Both the position numbers and the translations under genes were made by a program. From Vesta saturnalis (Eukaryota > Arthropoda > Insecta > Coleoptera > Lampyridae), in the NCBI GenBank assembly GCA_036346205.1, contig JARFJB010000762.1, positions 124,001 through 188,000 on the forward strand: 64,000 nucleotides of DNA, written 5' to 3'. Below the pieces are notes generated by a model. That model made no database searches. It was not told the origin of the DNA and saw only the letters and a program-made list of their open reading frames with translations. Shown one piece after another: positions 35,430-46,739 of this stretch; position 1 is the first letter of the stretch, and the number at the start of each line of letters is the position of its first letter.

Positions 35430-36075
35430 ATGAATGACTAATGCAACTCATTGTGCTCCACTAGCTCGCGGCAGCCATTCAGTCGATGCCGTTACACAAG
35501 ACTTGAACAGGTCGAAGTCGAGTTGTCAAACAAGTTTAAACTGTTCGTGGTGTGCATGCTCAACAAATACGAATAAGTTTGAATACTTAGAACGGTCAGT
35601 TGGATTTATTGTAGTGTTTTGTAAAGACCGTCATAAAATCTTACCCATCCATCTTTCTAAAAACAACTTATTCGCAAAAGAGTCGGCGGTAGTTGACCGG
35701 CTACCACGATGACGAACAGTACTAAACGTTGTAAGTGGAGATTAAAAACCAACTTCCGTATATTTTCATAAAATAAAGTGACAAAATTTCCTGTGCGGTT
35801 TTGATGTCTTTTGGCATTTACAGCACTTTCTCATATTATATGGAAAGGCTGGGTGCGTGTCGAAGATTCGCGATAGTGTAATTTACAGTGCGAAAAGTAT
35901 GATCGGGTATGATATTAAATTATTAGTACACTCGTAATGAGAAATGATTATAAAGTTGAGGACGAAGAAATGAAAGTTAGTGCAAAATCTGAAGGTCGTT
36001 GTTGGGGTGGTAATGGAAACCGGCAAGTTTCCACAAATATTTTCTGTAGAATTTGGGTAAGTTTGAAGAGGGGCT
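35430..36075 (+). other. candidate host 5' exon region (weak)
   Basis: This block is more balanced in base composition than its surroundings and is free of element motifs. ATG at 35937 opens a short frame (MRNDYKVEDEEMKVSAKSEG, then RCWGGNGNRQVSTNIFCRIW) that runs into ATTTGG followed by GTAAGT at 36055-36060, a near-consensus splice donor. An arthropod-initiator-like TCAGTT lies at about 35596. No protein family is recognised. It may be the first coding exon of an unknown gene, or chance. Confidence 0.25.
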
Positions 36076-36079
36076 GAAA

Positions 36080-37240
36080 ACTGAACACTTATCGTATAGG
36101 AAATATAAAAAGATAAGGTGATGTTATTATTAAATATCGTATTTCCGGATGTTATTTTATTACAATAATTCTTTATAATTAAATTGTTATTAGGTCACGA
36201 AATTTGTTTAAAATATATGAGTCAGAATAAAACAATATTGACCGATTAACTGCACATCACGCAGCTGTTTAGCGTGTTTAATTGAAAAACGATCCAAAAT
36301 CAGGATTGTAACGGAATATCTGTACTAGATAAGTACGCACACATAGAATTTTTAATTATAAAATTGTGAAAGAAACCCTAAAAATGGCTTTACGCGAATC
36401 CTTATTCTGCTAATAGCATTTTCAAATCGATACTCTATTAAGACACGCGTTTTCAAGTTTCAATCTGTAAAAAGTTAAACCAATTACATTAAATTAAGTG
36501 AAAATGTATATAATTGTGTTGAAAATAGGCGTGGAAATAACGTAATAACTAATTATGCAAATATTTCTTTCATAATCACATACTTTAGAATATTGAGCTA
36601 CAAATCAATCTTCAATTACTCTCTATTTCTATACATTCGCAATTTGGCAGTAATTGTTAAAATTTCCTTCCTGCATAATTACGGCGAAACGATGTTTATA
36701 AATAAGCAACCTGTCATAGTTTCACTTTTGTTAATCAATATTCTCATTAATACAAAAATTGAGATTTATCCGGGGATTTTGCTACACTTGGGTGGTTGTT
36801 TTATGCTTTTTTATATATCATGCATTCCGACAAGTGGTTTTAGTGGTCAGATGAATACAAAGGATGGGGGGTCGACAACATAAGAGTTTCCTTTGATTAT
36901 TTCATTCTCAAAATAGTTTAATCAGTTGAGATTTTCTGTTCAGGAAGTATATTTATTGAAATATTTAATTTTTTTTTTTATAATCGGCGACTTGTAAACG
37001 ATTTTTACAATTTGAATTTTTTTTTTGCTTTCTCCTAAGTGTAATGCATTTCTATTTAAAAATTTTAGTCGGTCATTTTTTAACCCACATCAAGTTAGGA
37101 ATAGACGTTTTTTTAGTGAATTGTGTAACGAATTTAACCTTTTGGGTGGAATTTCATATAAATATACGTACTTAAGCCTGTCGTACATCAAAAATATTAA
37201 TAAAAGGCTTAGGGGTATGAAAGGGGTGAAGAATAAAGGC
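36080..37240. other. no recognisable feature
   Basis: Open frames at 36593-36883 and 37025-37267 have no recognisable domain. The first is rich in hydrophobic residues by base composition. Confidence 0.45.
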
Positions 37241-37407
37241 AAATTTGGTGATGTTCGTTTTTTATAATTTTGAAAACGAAATTTCTACTTTGCATAAAAT
37301 GGAAGCTAAAACAAAACTTAAAACCGTACTCTCACCGCGTTTTGAAATTATGTAATTTTTAAGAATCCGAACACTTCGACGTTAGTAGTGGGTTGTTGAA
37401 CGCTGTA
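37240..37407. repeat. diverged unit of the approximately 140-bp tandem repeat
   Basis: TTTTGAAATTATGTAATTTTTAAGAATCCG and the following TTGAACGCTGTA align with the better-preserved units at 39600-39748 and 41600-41934. It ends precisely at the left end of mariner element 1. Confidence 0.5.
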
Positions 37408-39433
37408 CAGGGCGGCTTTTTTGTTAATATTATAGGGTATAGGCTAAACGGTAAGAGATACAAAAAACTAAGATACGTGTCCCTTTCTCTTTTTAGTGTT
37501 TAGTTTAATGGCGCAATCGGATCTACTCTAACTAAATTGGTTTCGAAGATACAGAGTGATTCTCAAAATCTGCCGGTTTTATTATCTCTTATGACTCGGT
37601 TATTTATGGAGATAAAAAGCTTTGGATACGAAAGTTTTATGACTTTTTACGTTGAATCCAGTGGCGTTCTTAAAAAATATAGATGTTTGATTTTTGGATA
37701 TTATCAAAAGTAGCATTTTCTTAAATGGGACACCTGTATCTGATAATCTCAAAAATTGCATTTTTCTTGAGATTGCAACAATATATAACACTTAATATTT
37801 TGCATTGTCCTAAATAGCTAAAATACTAAAAAACATTTTTTTAGTTGACCATGGATTTAATCAATTCTTTATTTTATAATAGGCATAATAAAATTGCAGA
37901 TAATTACAATAATAAAACATTAATAAACTAAAACAACAACTACAAAAACAAGAAAAGATTTATAACAACTCAACAGTAATTATTTCAAATACTTATATAT
38001 AACAATTAGCATAGGTGGTTAATCACAAAGGTGCTCAAATTGTCTTCCATTCTGCTCGATGCATTTTGGGCTCTGCTTGTAACTGAACGAGTGGCGTTAT
38101 AGATTTGAATATTTGGCACTCTTCCAATGCAATTAATAAAATTTGCTCTGAGTTCTTCTACAGTATTACTTGGTTTTATGGACTTCATTTTGATAGATCC
38201 CCAAAATAAAAGTCAAGTGGCGTCAGGTCGGGGGAACGCGGAGGCCATATGTACCAAGCCAATTTTCGGCAAAATTGACATTTAGTAAGTCCCTTACCAT
38301 GTGGCTATTATGTGCTGGAGCACCGTCTTGTTGTAAATAAACATTAGTTCTTGCAGCTAATGGCATGTTATCCAACTCCATTATTACACATTCTTCCAAA
38401 ATTTGGATGTATCCTTGAGCATTCAAATTTTCATTAAAAATTCTGTAGTTAAGGACTCTGTTTTGATATAGCGCCACCCATACATGGAACCCAAACCGTC
38501 CTTGTTGTATCCTGGCGACCGTCTGATGAGGATTTATGTTTGACCAATATCGATTATTGTCGATTAAAAATTCCTTTGCTAGATATAAAAGCATCGTCGG
38601 TCCATATTATATTTTGAAAAATTGGGATTCCCATTAATATCGTCGGATCAGCAGCAACACAAGCTAATGTATTTATTTCATCTCTTTCTCTATTTGCCTT
38701 ATTGTAAATATTACTTCTTGGTTTTCCAAATGATCCATACTCACTTAAATTGATATAATCTTTCAAATATTTGTTGTTCTGGCTGTCGTCGTTCCGGATA
38801 ACGCTCAAAATATAAGTCTAGAGCTGCGTCTTTATTTTATTACTCTCAATGTAGCACTCAAGCATATTTAATTTTCATAATTTTGAAAACTATTCATTTT
38901 AATCACCTTTTTAAAAAATATAATCGGAAACGAAATAAGAATACCAATACATAATTGTTACTGAATTTTATGACATGTAAACAAACAAAACAATTGCTTA
39001 AAACATTGAATTAATGGCCAACTAAAAAAATGTTTTTTAGTATTTTAGCTATTTAGAACAATGCAAAATATTAAGTGTTATATATTGTTGCAATCTCAAG
39101 AAAAATGCAATTTTTGAGATTATCAGATACAGGGTGTCCCATTTAAGAAAATGCTAATATCTCAAAAATCAAACATCTATATTTTTTAAGAACGCCACTG
39201 GATTCAACGTAAAAATCATAAAACTTTCGTATCCAAAGCTTTTTTTATCTCCATAAATAAACATAAGAGATAATAAAACCGGCACTCTGTATCTTCGAAA
39301 CCAATTTAGTTAGCGTAGATCCGATTGCGCCATTAAACTAAACACTAAAAAGAGAACGGGACACATATCTTAGTTTTTTGTATCTCTTACCGTTTAGCCT
39401 ATACCCTATAATATTAACGAAAAAACCACCCTG
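37408..39433 (-). mobile_element. long-inverted-repeat mariner, element 1
   Basis: The ends begin CAGGGTGG/CAGGGCGG with TA on both sides (37406-37407 and 39434-39435). The inverted repeats are about 450 bp (37408-37860 and about 39005-39433) and well conserved, for example ACGCCACTGGATTCAACGT and GCAATCTCAAGAAAAATGC in both arms. The middle holds one minus-strand transposase relic. Total length is 2,026 bp. Confidence 0.9.
38010..38904 (-). pseudogene. mariner transposase pseudogene of element 1
   Basis: The N-terminus reads RYPERRQPEQQIFERLYQF-like sequence in shifting frames (38740-38900), then EYGSFGKPRSNIYNKANRE. After a deletion removing most of the second helix-turn-helix, the catalytic part follows: IIWTDDAFISSKGIFNRQ (first Asp block, usually WTDEA), GRFGFHVWVALYQNRVL, NVYLQQDGAPAHNSHMVRD (second Asp block), then NWLGTYGL..VPPT and a C-terminal PKCIEQNGRQFEHL. 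The third acidic block lies at the damaged joint near 38222. Stops and a frameshift make it dead. Confidence 0.88.
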
Positions 39434-39748
39434 TACAGTACATCAAATATTTTTGTTTTTTTAATTTTTTATGTTTAAAGCGTTGACTAGCAGGAATATA
39501 CCCGCCAACAAAATGTACATACCCCCCGTTTTGGAATTACGCAATATTTAAAAAAACGCGCTCATAATGCACCATTATCGTATTGAAAGGGGTGTTCAGA
39601 CCTGCTGTGCATCAAATATTTTTATTTCATTAATTTTTTAGCAATCATATTAGCGCGAATAAAAATGTACATACCTCCCATTGTGAAATTGCGCAATTTT
39701 TAAGAATACGCGCGCTTAATGCATCATACCGTATTGAACCCTGTTGTA
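39434..39748. repeat. two units of an approximately 140-170-bp tandem repeat
   Basis: Both units start TAcATCAAATATTTTTxTTT and run through AAATGTACATACC, then GAAATTGCGCAATTTTTAAG and GTATTGAACCCTGTTGTA. The first ends near 39608 and the second at 39748, where element 2 starts. Confidence 0.75.
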
Positions 39749-41596
39749 CAGTGTGTCCCATTTTCGATGATATTTCGGGGTATCTCAGGGCGAAATTGAA
39801 AATATTGCATTTTGGGACCCTCCTTGTATCTTCGTTATCCTTTAAAATTTAATGTATGGCAAAGGTAAATATTGGTTCTTATACAGTTTTTACGTAGAAT
39901 CCAGTTTGCTGTAAGCTGTCAATTTTTAGCTATAAATAAAACTTATGGTTTTTTTAACTAACACCCTGTATATTTTTCTTGCGTTTGATTGGAAATCTTG
40001 TAGGCTTTACAAAAATATATAATACATGATGTGTATTTTAAATAATAAACCTAAAATCTATGATTTCACAAAATCTGCGTAATAACATACTGTGTATTAC
40101 AAACATAGAAATTTTAAATCAATTTTAAGGCAGAATAAAACTTAACATATTATTAACTCGATAATAACCCCTTAATAGATTTTCACCTTAAAAGAACTGT
40201 TCAAAATGGTTGCCATTTTCCCGAACGCAATGTTGACATATACAGTGGTTATTCTTTTAAAGCATTTAAAATAATTAGAAAAAGTCTACTATGGATAGGT
40301 CAGGCGACCGTGGAGGCCATCTAATTGGTCCATGAGTACCGATCCACTTTTGAGGGAAATAATTGTCTAAAAAAGGTCGAACAATTACAGCATTATGTGC
40401 GGGCACGCCATCCTGTTGGAAATCTATCCTGTTAAGCCTTCATAAATTCTGTATTCTATTTGTTGCCCCAAACTAAAACAAGTTACGCTAAATCCAAATC
40501 CATACTGTTGCTCTATTTCGAATAGCACATGATGATTTTCTTGGGACCGATGCCTAGTATTATGCCTGTTGAAAATACCTGCACTCGAAAAATAAGTCTC
40601 CTCGGATCATATTATAAATCTATCAAAGTTATTACCAATACGAATTTGTTCCAAATACCAGTTGCAAAACAGTAAACGACGTTCTGCATCCCCAGGATAC
40701 AGATGATGAACAATTTTAATCTGGTATGGCTTAAATTTATATTTCGTCATTATTCTATGAACCCGAGTCTTGGGAACACCAATCTCCTGCTGTAGAACTC
40801 TGCATGATTGTGAAGGCGTTGCTCTATACATGCTAAAACGTTGACTTCATCCGTATCGCGATTTTCCTTATTATACTTTTTGGTCGGGTTGGTAAATGAT
40901 CCATGTTCTACCAAATTTTTTTTTTCGATAAAACATTAAAAGGCAAGGTTGCTTCTTTCTGGATATCTATAAATCCAATGATATTTGAATAAAAATAAAT
41001 CCACATACGTCAAAAGATAAATAAGTATTCAAACAAACCTATTTATAATTTTCATTTTCAGCCATTATAACGAATACAATATTACGCAGAGAATATAAAT
41101 GTTACAACTGACAGGTCTTGGCAAGCGCTTAGCAAATGATCATTTAATTGTTCCAATAATCACGGCCTACTAATTCTAATGCTATATAATACATACTATC
41201 TTGTTAGGCTGATTTTGTGAAAACATATATTTTAGGTTTATTATTTAAAATACACCATGTATTATATATTTTTGTAAAGCTTAGAAAATTTCCAATCAAA
41301 ATAGCTAAAAATTGACAGCTTACATCAAAAATACGACTACACCACTGGATTCTACGTAAAAAACTGTATAAGAACCAATTTTTACCTTTGCCATACATTA
41401 AAGGACAACGGTGATACAGTCCCAAATGCAATATTTTCAATTTCGCCCTGTATCTCAGAAACGTAGCGGGCTATGAAAGTTTTGTTTATACCAGCGTTCT
41501 TCTCACAAAAAGTAGCACGGTGTTGTGAAAACCGCAGCTCTGTATCTTTACTCGTAAGTGAGATACCCGAAATGTCATCGAAAATGGGACACACTG
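39749..41596 (-). mobile_element. long-inverted-repeat mariner, element 2
   Basis: The ends read CAGTGTGTCCCATTTTCG in inverted orientation with TA on both sides (39747-39748 and 41597-41598). Inverted repeats extend at least 330 bp, although the right arm has an extra segment around 41480-41560. The element is 1,848 bp and carries one minus-strand transposase relic. Confidence 0.9.
40205..40904 (-). pseudogene. mariner transposase pseudogene of element 2
   Basis: Blocks in order: MYRATPSQSCRVLQQEIGVP and TRVHRIMTKYKFKPYQIK (second helix-turn-helix and linker), LYPGDAERRLLFCNWYLEQI, then a damaged first Asp block (YFSSAGIFNRHNTRH after a stop) near 40570. A deleted middle is followed by the second Asp block as ISNRMACPHIM-like sequence (QQDGVPAHN in another frame, near 40410). 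The C-terminus is near 40205. The N-terminal subdomain is largely gone. Confidence 0.8.
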
Positions 41597-41598
41597 TA

Positions 41599-41934
41599 CA
41601 TTCAGAGTCGCGATATATTCAAAATGGAATTAAATATTTTTATTTCTTTAATTTTTTATGTTAAAAGAGTTCACTAGAAATCGTATAAGAGCGAATAAAA
41701 ATGTATACACCTCCTATTGTGAAATCACGCTTTTTTTAAGAATATGCTCTCTCAATGCATCATAACCGTATGAGAGGGATATTGAACCGTGTTGTACATC
41801 AAATATTTTTGTTTCTTTCATTTTTATGATTGTATAAGAGCGAATACAAATGTAAATACTTCCCATTGTAATATTACGCAATTTTTAAGAATACGCACTC
41901 TTAATGCATCATAACCGTATTGAACTCTGTTGTA
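41599..41934. repeat. two further units of the tandem repeat
   Basis: The first unit, about 41599-41797, ends TTGAACCGTGTTGTA and runs uninterrupted into the second unit (41798-41934), which begins CATCAAATATTTTTG and ends TTGAACTCTGTTGTA at the left end of element 3. This uninterrupted join shows the empty form of the site used by the mariners. Confidence 0.75.
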
Positions 41935-43615
41935 CACTGTGTCTTATTGTGGCTGACATTGTAGGGTATCTCGTTTGCGAGCCAGGATAGAAAGATGCGG
42001 TTTTCGCGACCCTGGTCTACTTTTTCGTGAAGCGAAAGATGCCACAAACAGAATTGTCATAGTCCTATTAGTATTTAAGATACAGGTCGAAATTCAAAAT
42101 TTGGGCATTTTAAGCACCCATCGCCTTGTAATTTATCAAAATGGTGATAAGTGGGCTTTATACAGAATTTTCCGTAGAATTTAGTGGCGTGCATTGTTTT
42201 CCCCACAAAAAGTCAGTTTCTTCGCAATAAACCAAAGTTTTGTTTTTTTACATACAACTATAACAATACTTACAACTTTACACGCCTAATATAAATTTCT
42301 AAAATAGATGTTCGAACAGATGACCATTCTGTCTTATACATGGTTCACACTTCCAATTCAGCACAATAATAATGGTGATCTTATAAATGTCTGAAAGCTT
42401 CTCTAACTACATTTGCCAAACGTTCAATGTTATTATATTGAGTTTACTATATTTTATTTTGCAGGTAACCCCTAAAAGGAAATCTAAGACCTAGACCTAG
42501 GAGGCCATCTTATCGGCCCATTGGTGCCAATCCATCTATTACCAACATTGTTTTCCAAAAACGGGCGTAGAATTTGCGGATTGTGAGATGGGGCTCCATC
42601 CTGTTGGAAATGAATTTGGTTCACGCGGACTGAAGGAATGTCATCTAATAATTCAAGCACAACCATTTCTAAAATGTCCAAATATCTAGGAGCGGATAAA
42701 TTCCTTTCGAAAATGTAAAATTTTATTTTTGATCTTAATATAAAGCAGAAAACGTTTAGTCCAAATCGTCCTTGTTGTCTTTGGGGGAATATTTGGTGTT
42801 AATTTTCTTGAGATCAGAATTTACTATTGTGCCTGTTTAAAATACCTGAATTGCTGAAATGTGCCTCGCCTGACCATATTACATTTCTTCCCAAGTTGGG
42901 TACTATATTTAATATGTTTAAGTACCAATTGCAAAATATTAACCTACGTTCAGCGTCGCCAGGATATAGATGTTGAACAAGCCTAAATTATATGGTTTAT
43001 ATTTATGGTGGCGAAGTATTCTTTGTTTACCCTCCACACTGGCTAAAACGGTTTAGAAAATGATCCATAATTAATTAAATTCCTTTTAATCTATAAAACG
43101 TGGTTTTACTAGATTGTCTCCGTTCTGAAACTTACATAGATGTAAAGTTACTTAATTATCAAAATTAATACCAAGGAAACTACATTTACCTGTTAAAATA
43201 CAAATTTATTGCTGCGACGGCGTTTTCATTACTCTGACCAAAGCAAATCTGCATATCATATATTTCACAGTTTTCAAAATTTTCATTTCTGCCATATTTT
43301 GCACAATGAACAAACAATACGATTGTTGCACAAAAATAATTTTCATGACCAACTATATCATCAAAATGTTAAAGTAACGTAACATTCATTTTTGAGGTAG
43401 TTAATAATGCAAAAGAAGTGCCACACAATATATATTATTTGAAAGCTGAGAGTAAGCTCTATTATATAATTAAAAAATATACAGGATGTACTAATTAAAA
43501 AAACAATTACGAAGCAACTGACTTTTTGTGGGGAAAACTATGCACGCCACTAAATTCTACGGAAAATTCTATATAAAAAATTCCGAATTTCGCCTTGTAT
43601 CTCAAATACTATAAC
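41935..43615 (-). mobile_element. long-inverted-repeat mariner, element 3 (right end truncated)
   Basis: The left end CACTGTGTCTTATTG follows TA at 41933-41934. The left inverted repeat (to about 42240) matches 43500-43612 in inverted orientation, for example TTTTCCCCACAAAAAGTCAG and TTTCCGTAGAATTTAGTGGC. The outer ~130 bp of the right arm are missing, so the right junction is not defined. Confidence 0.85.
42310..43060 (-). pseudogene. mariner transposase pseudogene of element 3
   Basis: The best frame (42484-42681) has MDILEMVVLELLDDIPSVRV, then HFQQDGAPSHNPQILRPFLE (second Asp block) and NRWIGTNGPIRWPPRS, just before the third acidic residue, where the frame is lost. Upstream pieces include FNIYILATLNVGYFAIGT-like linker sequence near 42920-42980 and a first Asp region near 42860. 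The downstream C-terminus, near 42320, reads CEPCIRQNGHLFEHLF. It belongs to the same lineage as elements 1 and 2. Confidence 0.85.
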
Positions 43616-43619
43616 CTTG

Positions 43620-44095
43620 GGCATAAGCCAGTAGGTCTTGGAATTTGATATTTTTTTGGTTTTTTGTTACATGCATTAATGAAAAGAAAACTACAACACT
43701 TTAGATTTTACGCAATTACGGTTTTTGAGTTATAAATTTTTAAAAAAGCCGAAAAATGAAATGTTTTTGAAATAGTTTTTTTGGCTATTTCTAAAAAACT
43801 ATTGGTGCTAGAAAGCTGGAACAGGTATCATCTTTTTCATCTTTCGTTTGATACACCAGATGACCGTATTCTAAAAATGCAATATTTTTCCAGAAAAAAG
43901 CAAAGTTCTTTTTTGAATTTAGAAAAAACACCCTTTTTGATTTTTAATATAAAAATATGTTATTCTAACATGTGCTGACTCAAAGTGTGCCAACTTTCAA
44001 AGTGAAGATACAATGGGTTTATGAGATAATTTTTTTTACTAAAAACGCTGTCAAGATCTTCCAATTTTAGAATATACATATATAAAGAATAATAA
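43620..44095. other. diverged AT-rich sequence, possible mariner arm fragment
   Basis: TTACGCAATTACGGTTTTTGAG and the Lys/Phe-rich frame at 43781-43978 resemble the non-coding arms of long-inverted-repeat mariners, but no partner arm lies nearby. It is left unassigned. Confidence 0.35.
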
Positions 44096-44097
44096 AG

Positions 44098-44215
44098 TAT
44101 GAAAATGTAAACTTTCACCATTATTACACATATTTAAAATACTTAGCTTTTTGGGTTTTTTTAATGGTGTATTGTATTTATGTTATACAAATCTAAACAT
44201 TTCGATAATACTTCT
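44098..44215 (-). mobile_element. Penelope-type terminal fragment C
   Basis: It contains AAAATGTAAACTTTCACC, then AAATACTTAGC..TTTTTTTAATGG, then AATCTAAACATTTCGATAA, the complement of the core motif of insertions A (5808) and B (6981). The segments are in a different order and orientation from A and B. It directly precedes Penelope-like element 1 and may be its inverted terminal repeat. Confidence 0.6.
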
Positions 44216-44239
44216 TAGTCAATAGTTATAAAATCTTTC

Positions 44240-46130
44240 AGAATTGTTTAGGATGTTGAAACAAATTTATGATCAGGTTATTGAAGCGGAATTGCGACAA
44301 CACCAAGAGTGATACCTTTTGAAGGTATAATTTCCAATGTTGCGAATTCTATTAGACCGTGACCTTTTGATGCTGCCGTGCTTTATTTGATGTTAAACGT
44401 AATGCAGCTACTGTATTAAATAAGAACGACTGTAACATTAAAGTAGAACAACTGTTGGAGTCACAAACTTATCAAAGGACCCTACAAAAAAGTTGTTTTT
44501 AAAAACTAAAGTACTTATGAAATTATCATCTATTCCTGAAGAAATAAAAAAGAAACTAACTCTGAAGCTCTTTCACTAAAACTATATGGTTTACCAAAAA
44601 TTCATAAACCTAATGTTCCTTTAAGGCATCTTGTTAGTGTGGTTGGTTCTCCTACATATAATCTTGTAAAACATCTCACATTCCTATTACAACCTCATAT
44701 AGGTAAAACACCCCATTATATTACAAATTCTGCCGACTTCATTGAACAAATACGTAATGTTTCACTTTTTACAAAAGTCCCTCGAAAAGAAACTATTAAA
44801 TATATTAATCATTGATTCCAAAGGATATAACCATTATTTTTCAGCACTGTCTTATTACGACTTATTTTCAATGGAATAATAAATTTTACGAATAGCTTGA
44901 GGTGTAGCAGTGGATAGTCCTTAGTCCTAATTTTTCAATGGTAAAATTTGAAACATTAAACGTTACAAAATGTAGCTAAAAATCATTTAGTTTGATATAG
45001 ATATGTAGATGACATATTTGTTATTTGGAGACATGGAGAAGAAGCACGCTACATGAATTTTTAATTTTTATAAATATATACATCCTAGCATTCAGTTTAC
45101 CATGGAAAAGGCATGGAAGTTTACCATTTCTTTACATATTGATATCTCAATCCAATAATTCTCTATATTTAAGGTTTACCGAAAGCCGACACACACTGAT
45201 AGATACATTTATACATTATCAAACAACCATCCACGTCAAAAAATTAGTGTAATTAAATCTTTAGTGGATCGAACAAAACAAATTTGTGATTCTGAATTGT
45301 TGAAAAATTTTTAACAAAATCCGTACAAGCTAATTGATATTCACTTAATGATGTTGTTACACCTGCTTGACATAACCATAAAGAACCAGTGCTTAATGTT
45401 GGTTCTACTTTTCTTCCTTCTATATCTAATGTTACAGATAGAATTTAAAAAAAATACTAATTAGTCATGGCAATAGGACTGTTTTTAAACCTACAGCAAC
45501 AATAAAAAAAACATTTAAGGTCACCTAAAGATGTTTCAAACCCATTATCATCTTCCGGGGTCTATAAGTTATCATGTACATGTGGAAAAGTATACATTGG
45601 AACCACAAAACGTAGCTTTGATACAAGACGTAAATAACGTATGAGATTTTGTGGATTAGGTTAACCAGAGGAATCTGCGGTAGCTGACCATGCTTTAAAT
45701 AATTTAAATCATGACATTAAATTTGATAATATGGAAATATTGTCAAGACAAACTCATTGTTATGTTTGTTTACAATGTAAAGCTATTGCAATATATAAAC
45801 ATCCTAATAACTTAAGTAGGCAAGGAGAAAATCTCTGTTTAGATAGGTTTTGACATCTTATAGTTAAAAAAAGGTACAATGGTACGTCTTAATTTTAATT
45901 TTAGCTTTTAGTATGTCTAGGTTTTTTCGCTGTGTTTTCCTAGACCTTGAAGTAAATGCTTTACCAATTTTGTGTTAAATTACCGCAGCAGTATAATTTA
46001 ACATATGTAGGTGAAATTAAAATTAAAAATTATATAAAACATACTACATTGTATCTTCACTGTAAAGTAGCCTGATGACGGAAGTAGAGTCCGCTTTCGA
46101 AACGTCGCGCTACACAAACACACCTATTTG
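44240..46130 (+). pseudogene. Penelope-like element 1 (RT plus GIY-YIG endonuclease)
   Basis: Penelope-like retroelements encode a reverse transcriptase fused to a GIY-YIG endonuclease. Here KLYGLPKIHKPNVPLRHLVS and HLTFLLQPHIGKTPHYI mark the RT N-terminal part (44575-44720). YVDDIFVIW, the catalytic box, lies at 45002-45028. GVYKLSCTCGKVYIGTTKRS (45557-45616), followed by SAVADHALNNLNHDIKFDNM, is the GIY-YIG domain. AIAIYKHPNNLSRQGENLCL ends the ORF near 45845. CCTGATGACGGAAGTAG..TTTCGAAACG at 46071-46104 is the usual post-ORF motif. Many stops and frameshifts; inactive. Confidence 0.9.
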
Positions 46131-46739
46131 GAATTTTAATATTAATATGTATCAATATTAAATATTATAATTGACCGAGGGATTGACTTAGGATTAACAT
46201 TTAATCTTTGTGTGTCCATTGTTACGTGTCTGGTAAGGATCAACAGTAAAATATAACGAAATCTAATTTTAAAAATTGTTTTGAGAAAAATGTACTTTCC
46301 GTTCTATCGAAAAAATCTAAACCAAAAATAAAGACCACTTAAGGAATCGATCATTAAATTTAATAAATAGAACAGAGACTTAGATCTATAACGTTAACAC
46401 CTTTTTAAGAAAATAAAAAATGAATTAGCTATAATTATCACTAATTAAAAATAATTTTTATACCCAAAAAAGGAAAGTTTTTACCATCCCCAGTTTAAAT
46501 AATGATACAATGTTGATGCTAACTTGACATCGATTTACCATCAAGCTAGCACCCCCAACTGACAAAAATTAATAAAGGAATTTGTCATTAAAGCTTCGAA
46601 TTACAGGCTTGTTAGTACCCACGATGTATAACGCTAATTGGGTTTTTGAAAAAAAAAATTCTTTGTAATAAAAGTAAAGATCATAGGTAAATACTTTTTA
46701 TAACAAAACTATTTTTAGTTTTTTTTCGCTCTAATTAAA

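Noticed and set aside
36593..36883. 96-codon frame as a membrane protein gene
   Set aside because: The hydrophobicity is explained by T-rich sequence, and no family resemblance is seen.
39434..41934. CRISPR-like array of repeats
   Set aside because: The repeats are about 140-170 bp, contiguous, without spacers, and the genome is eukaryotic.
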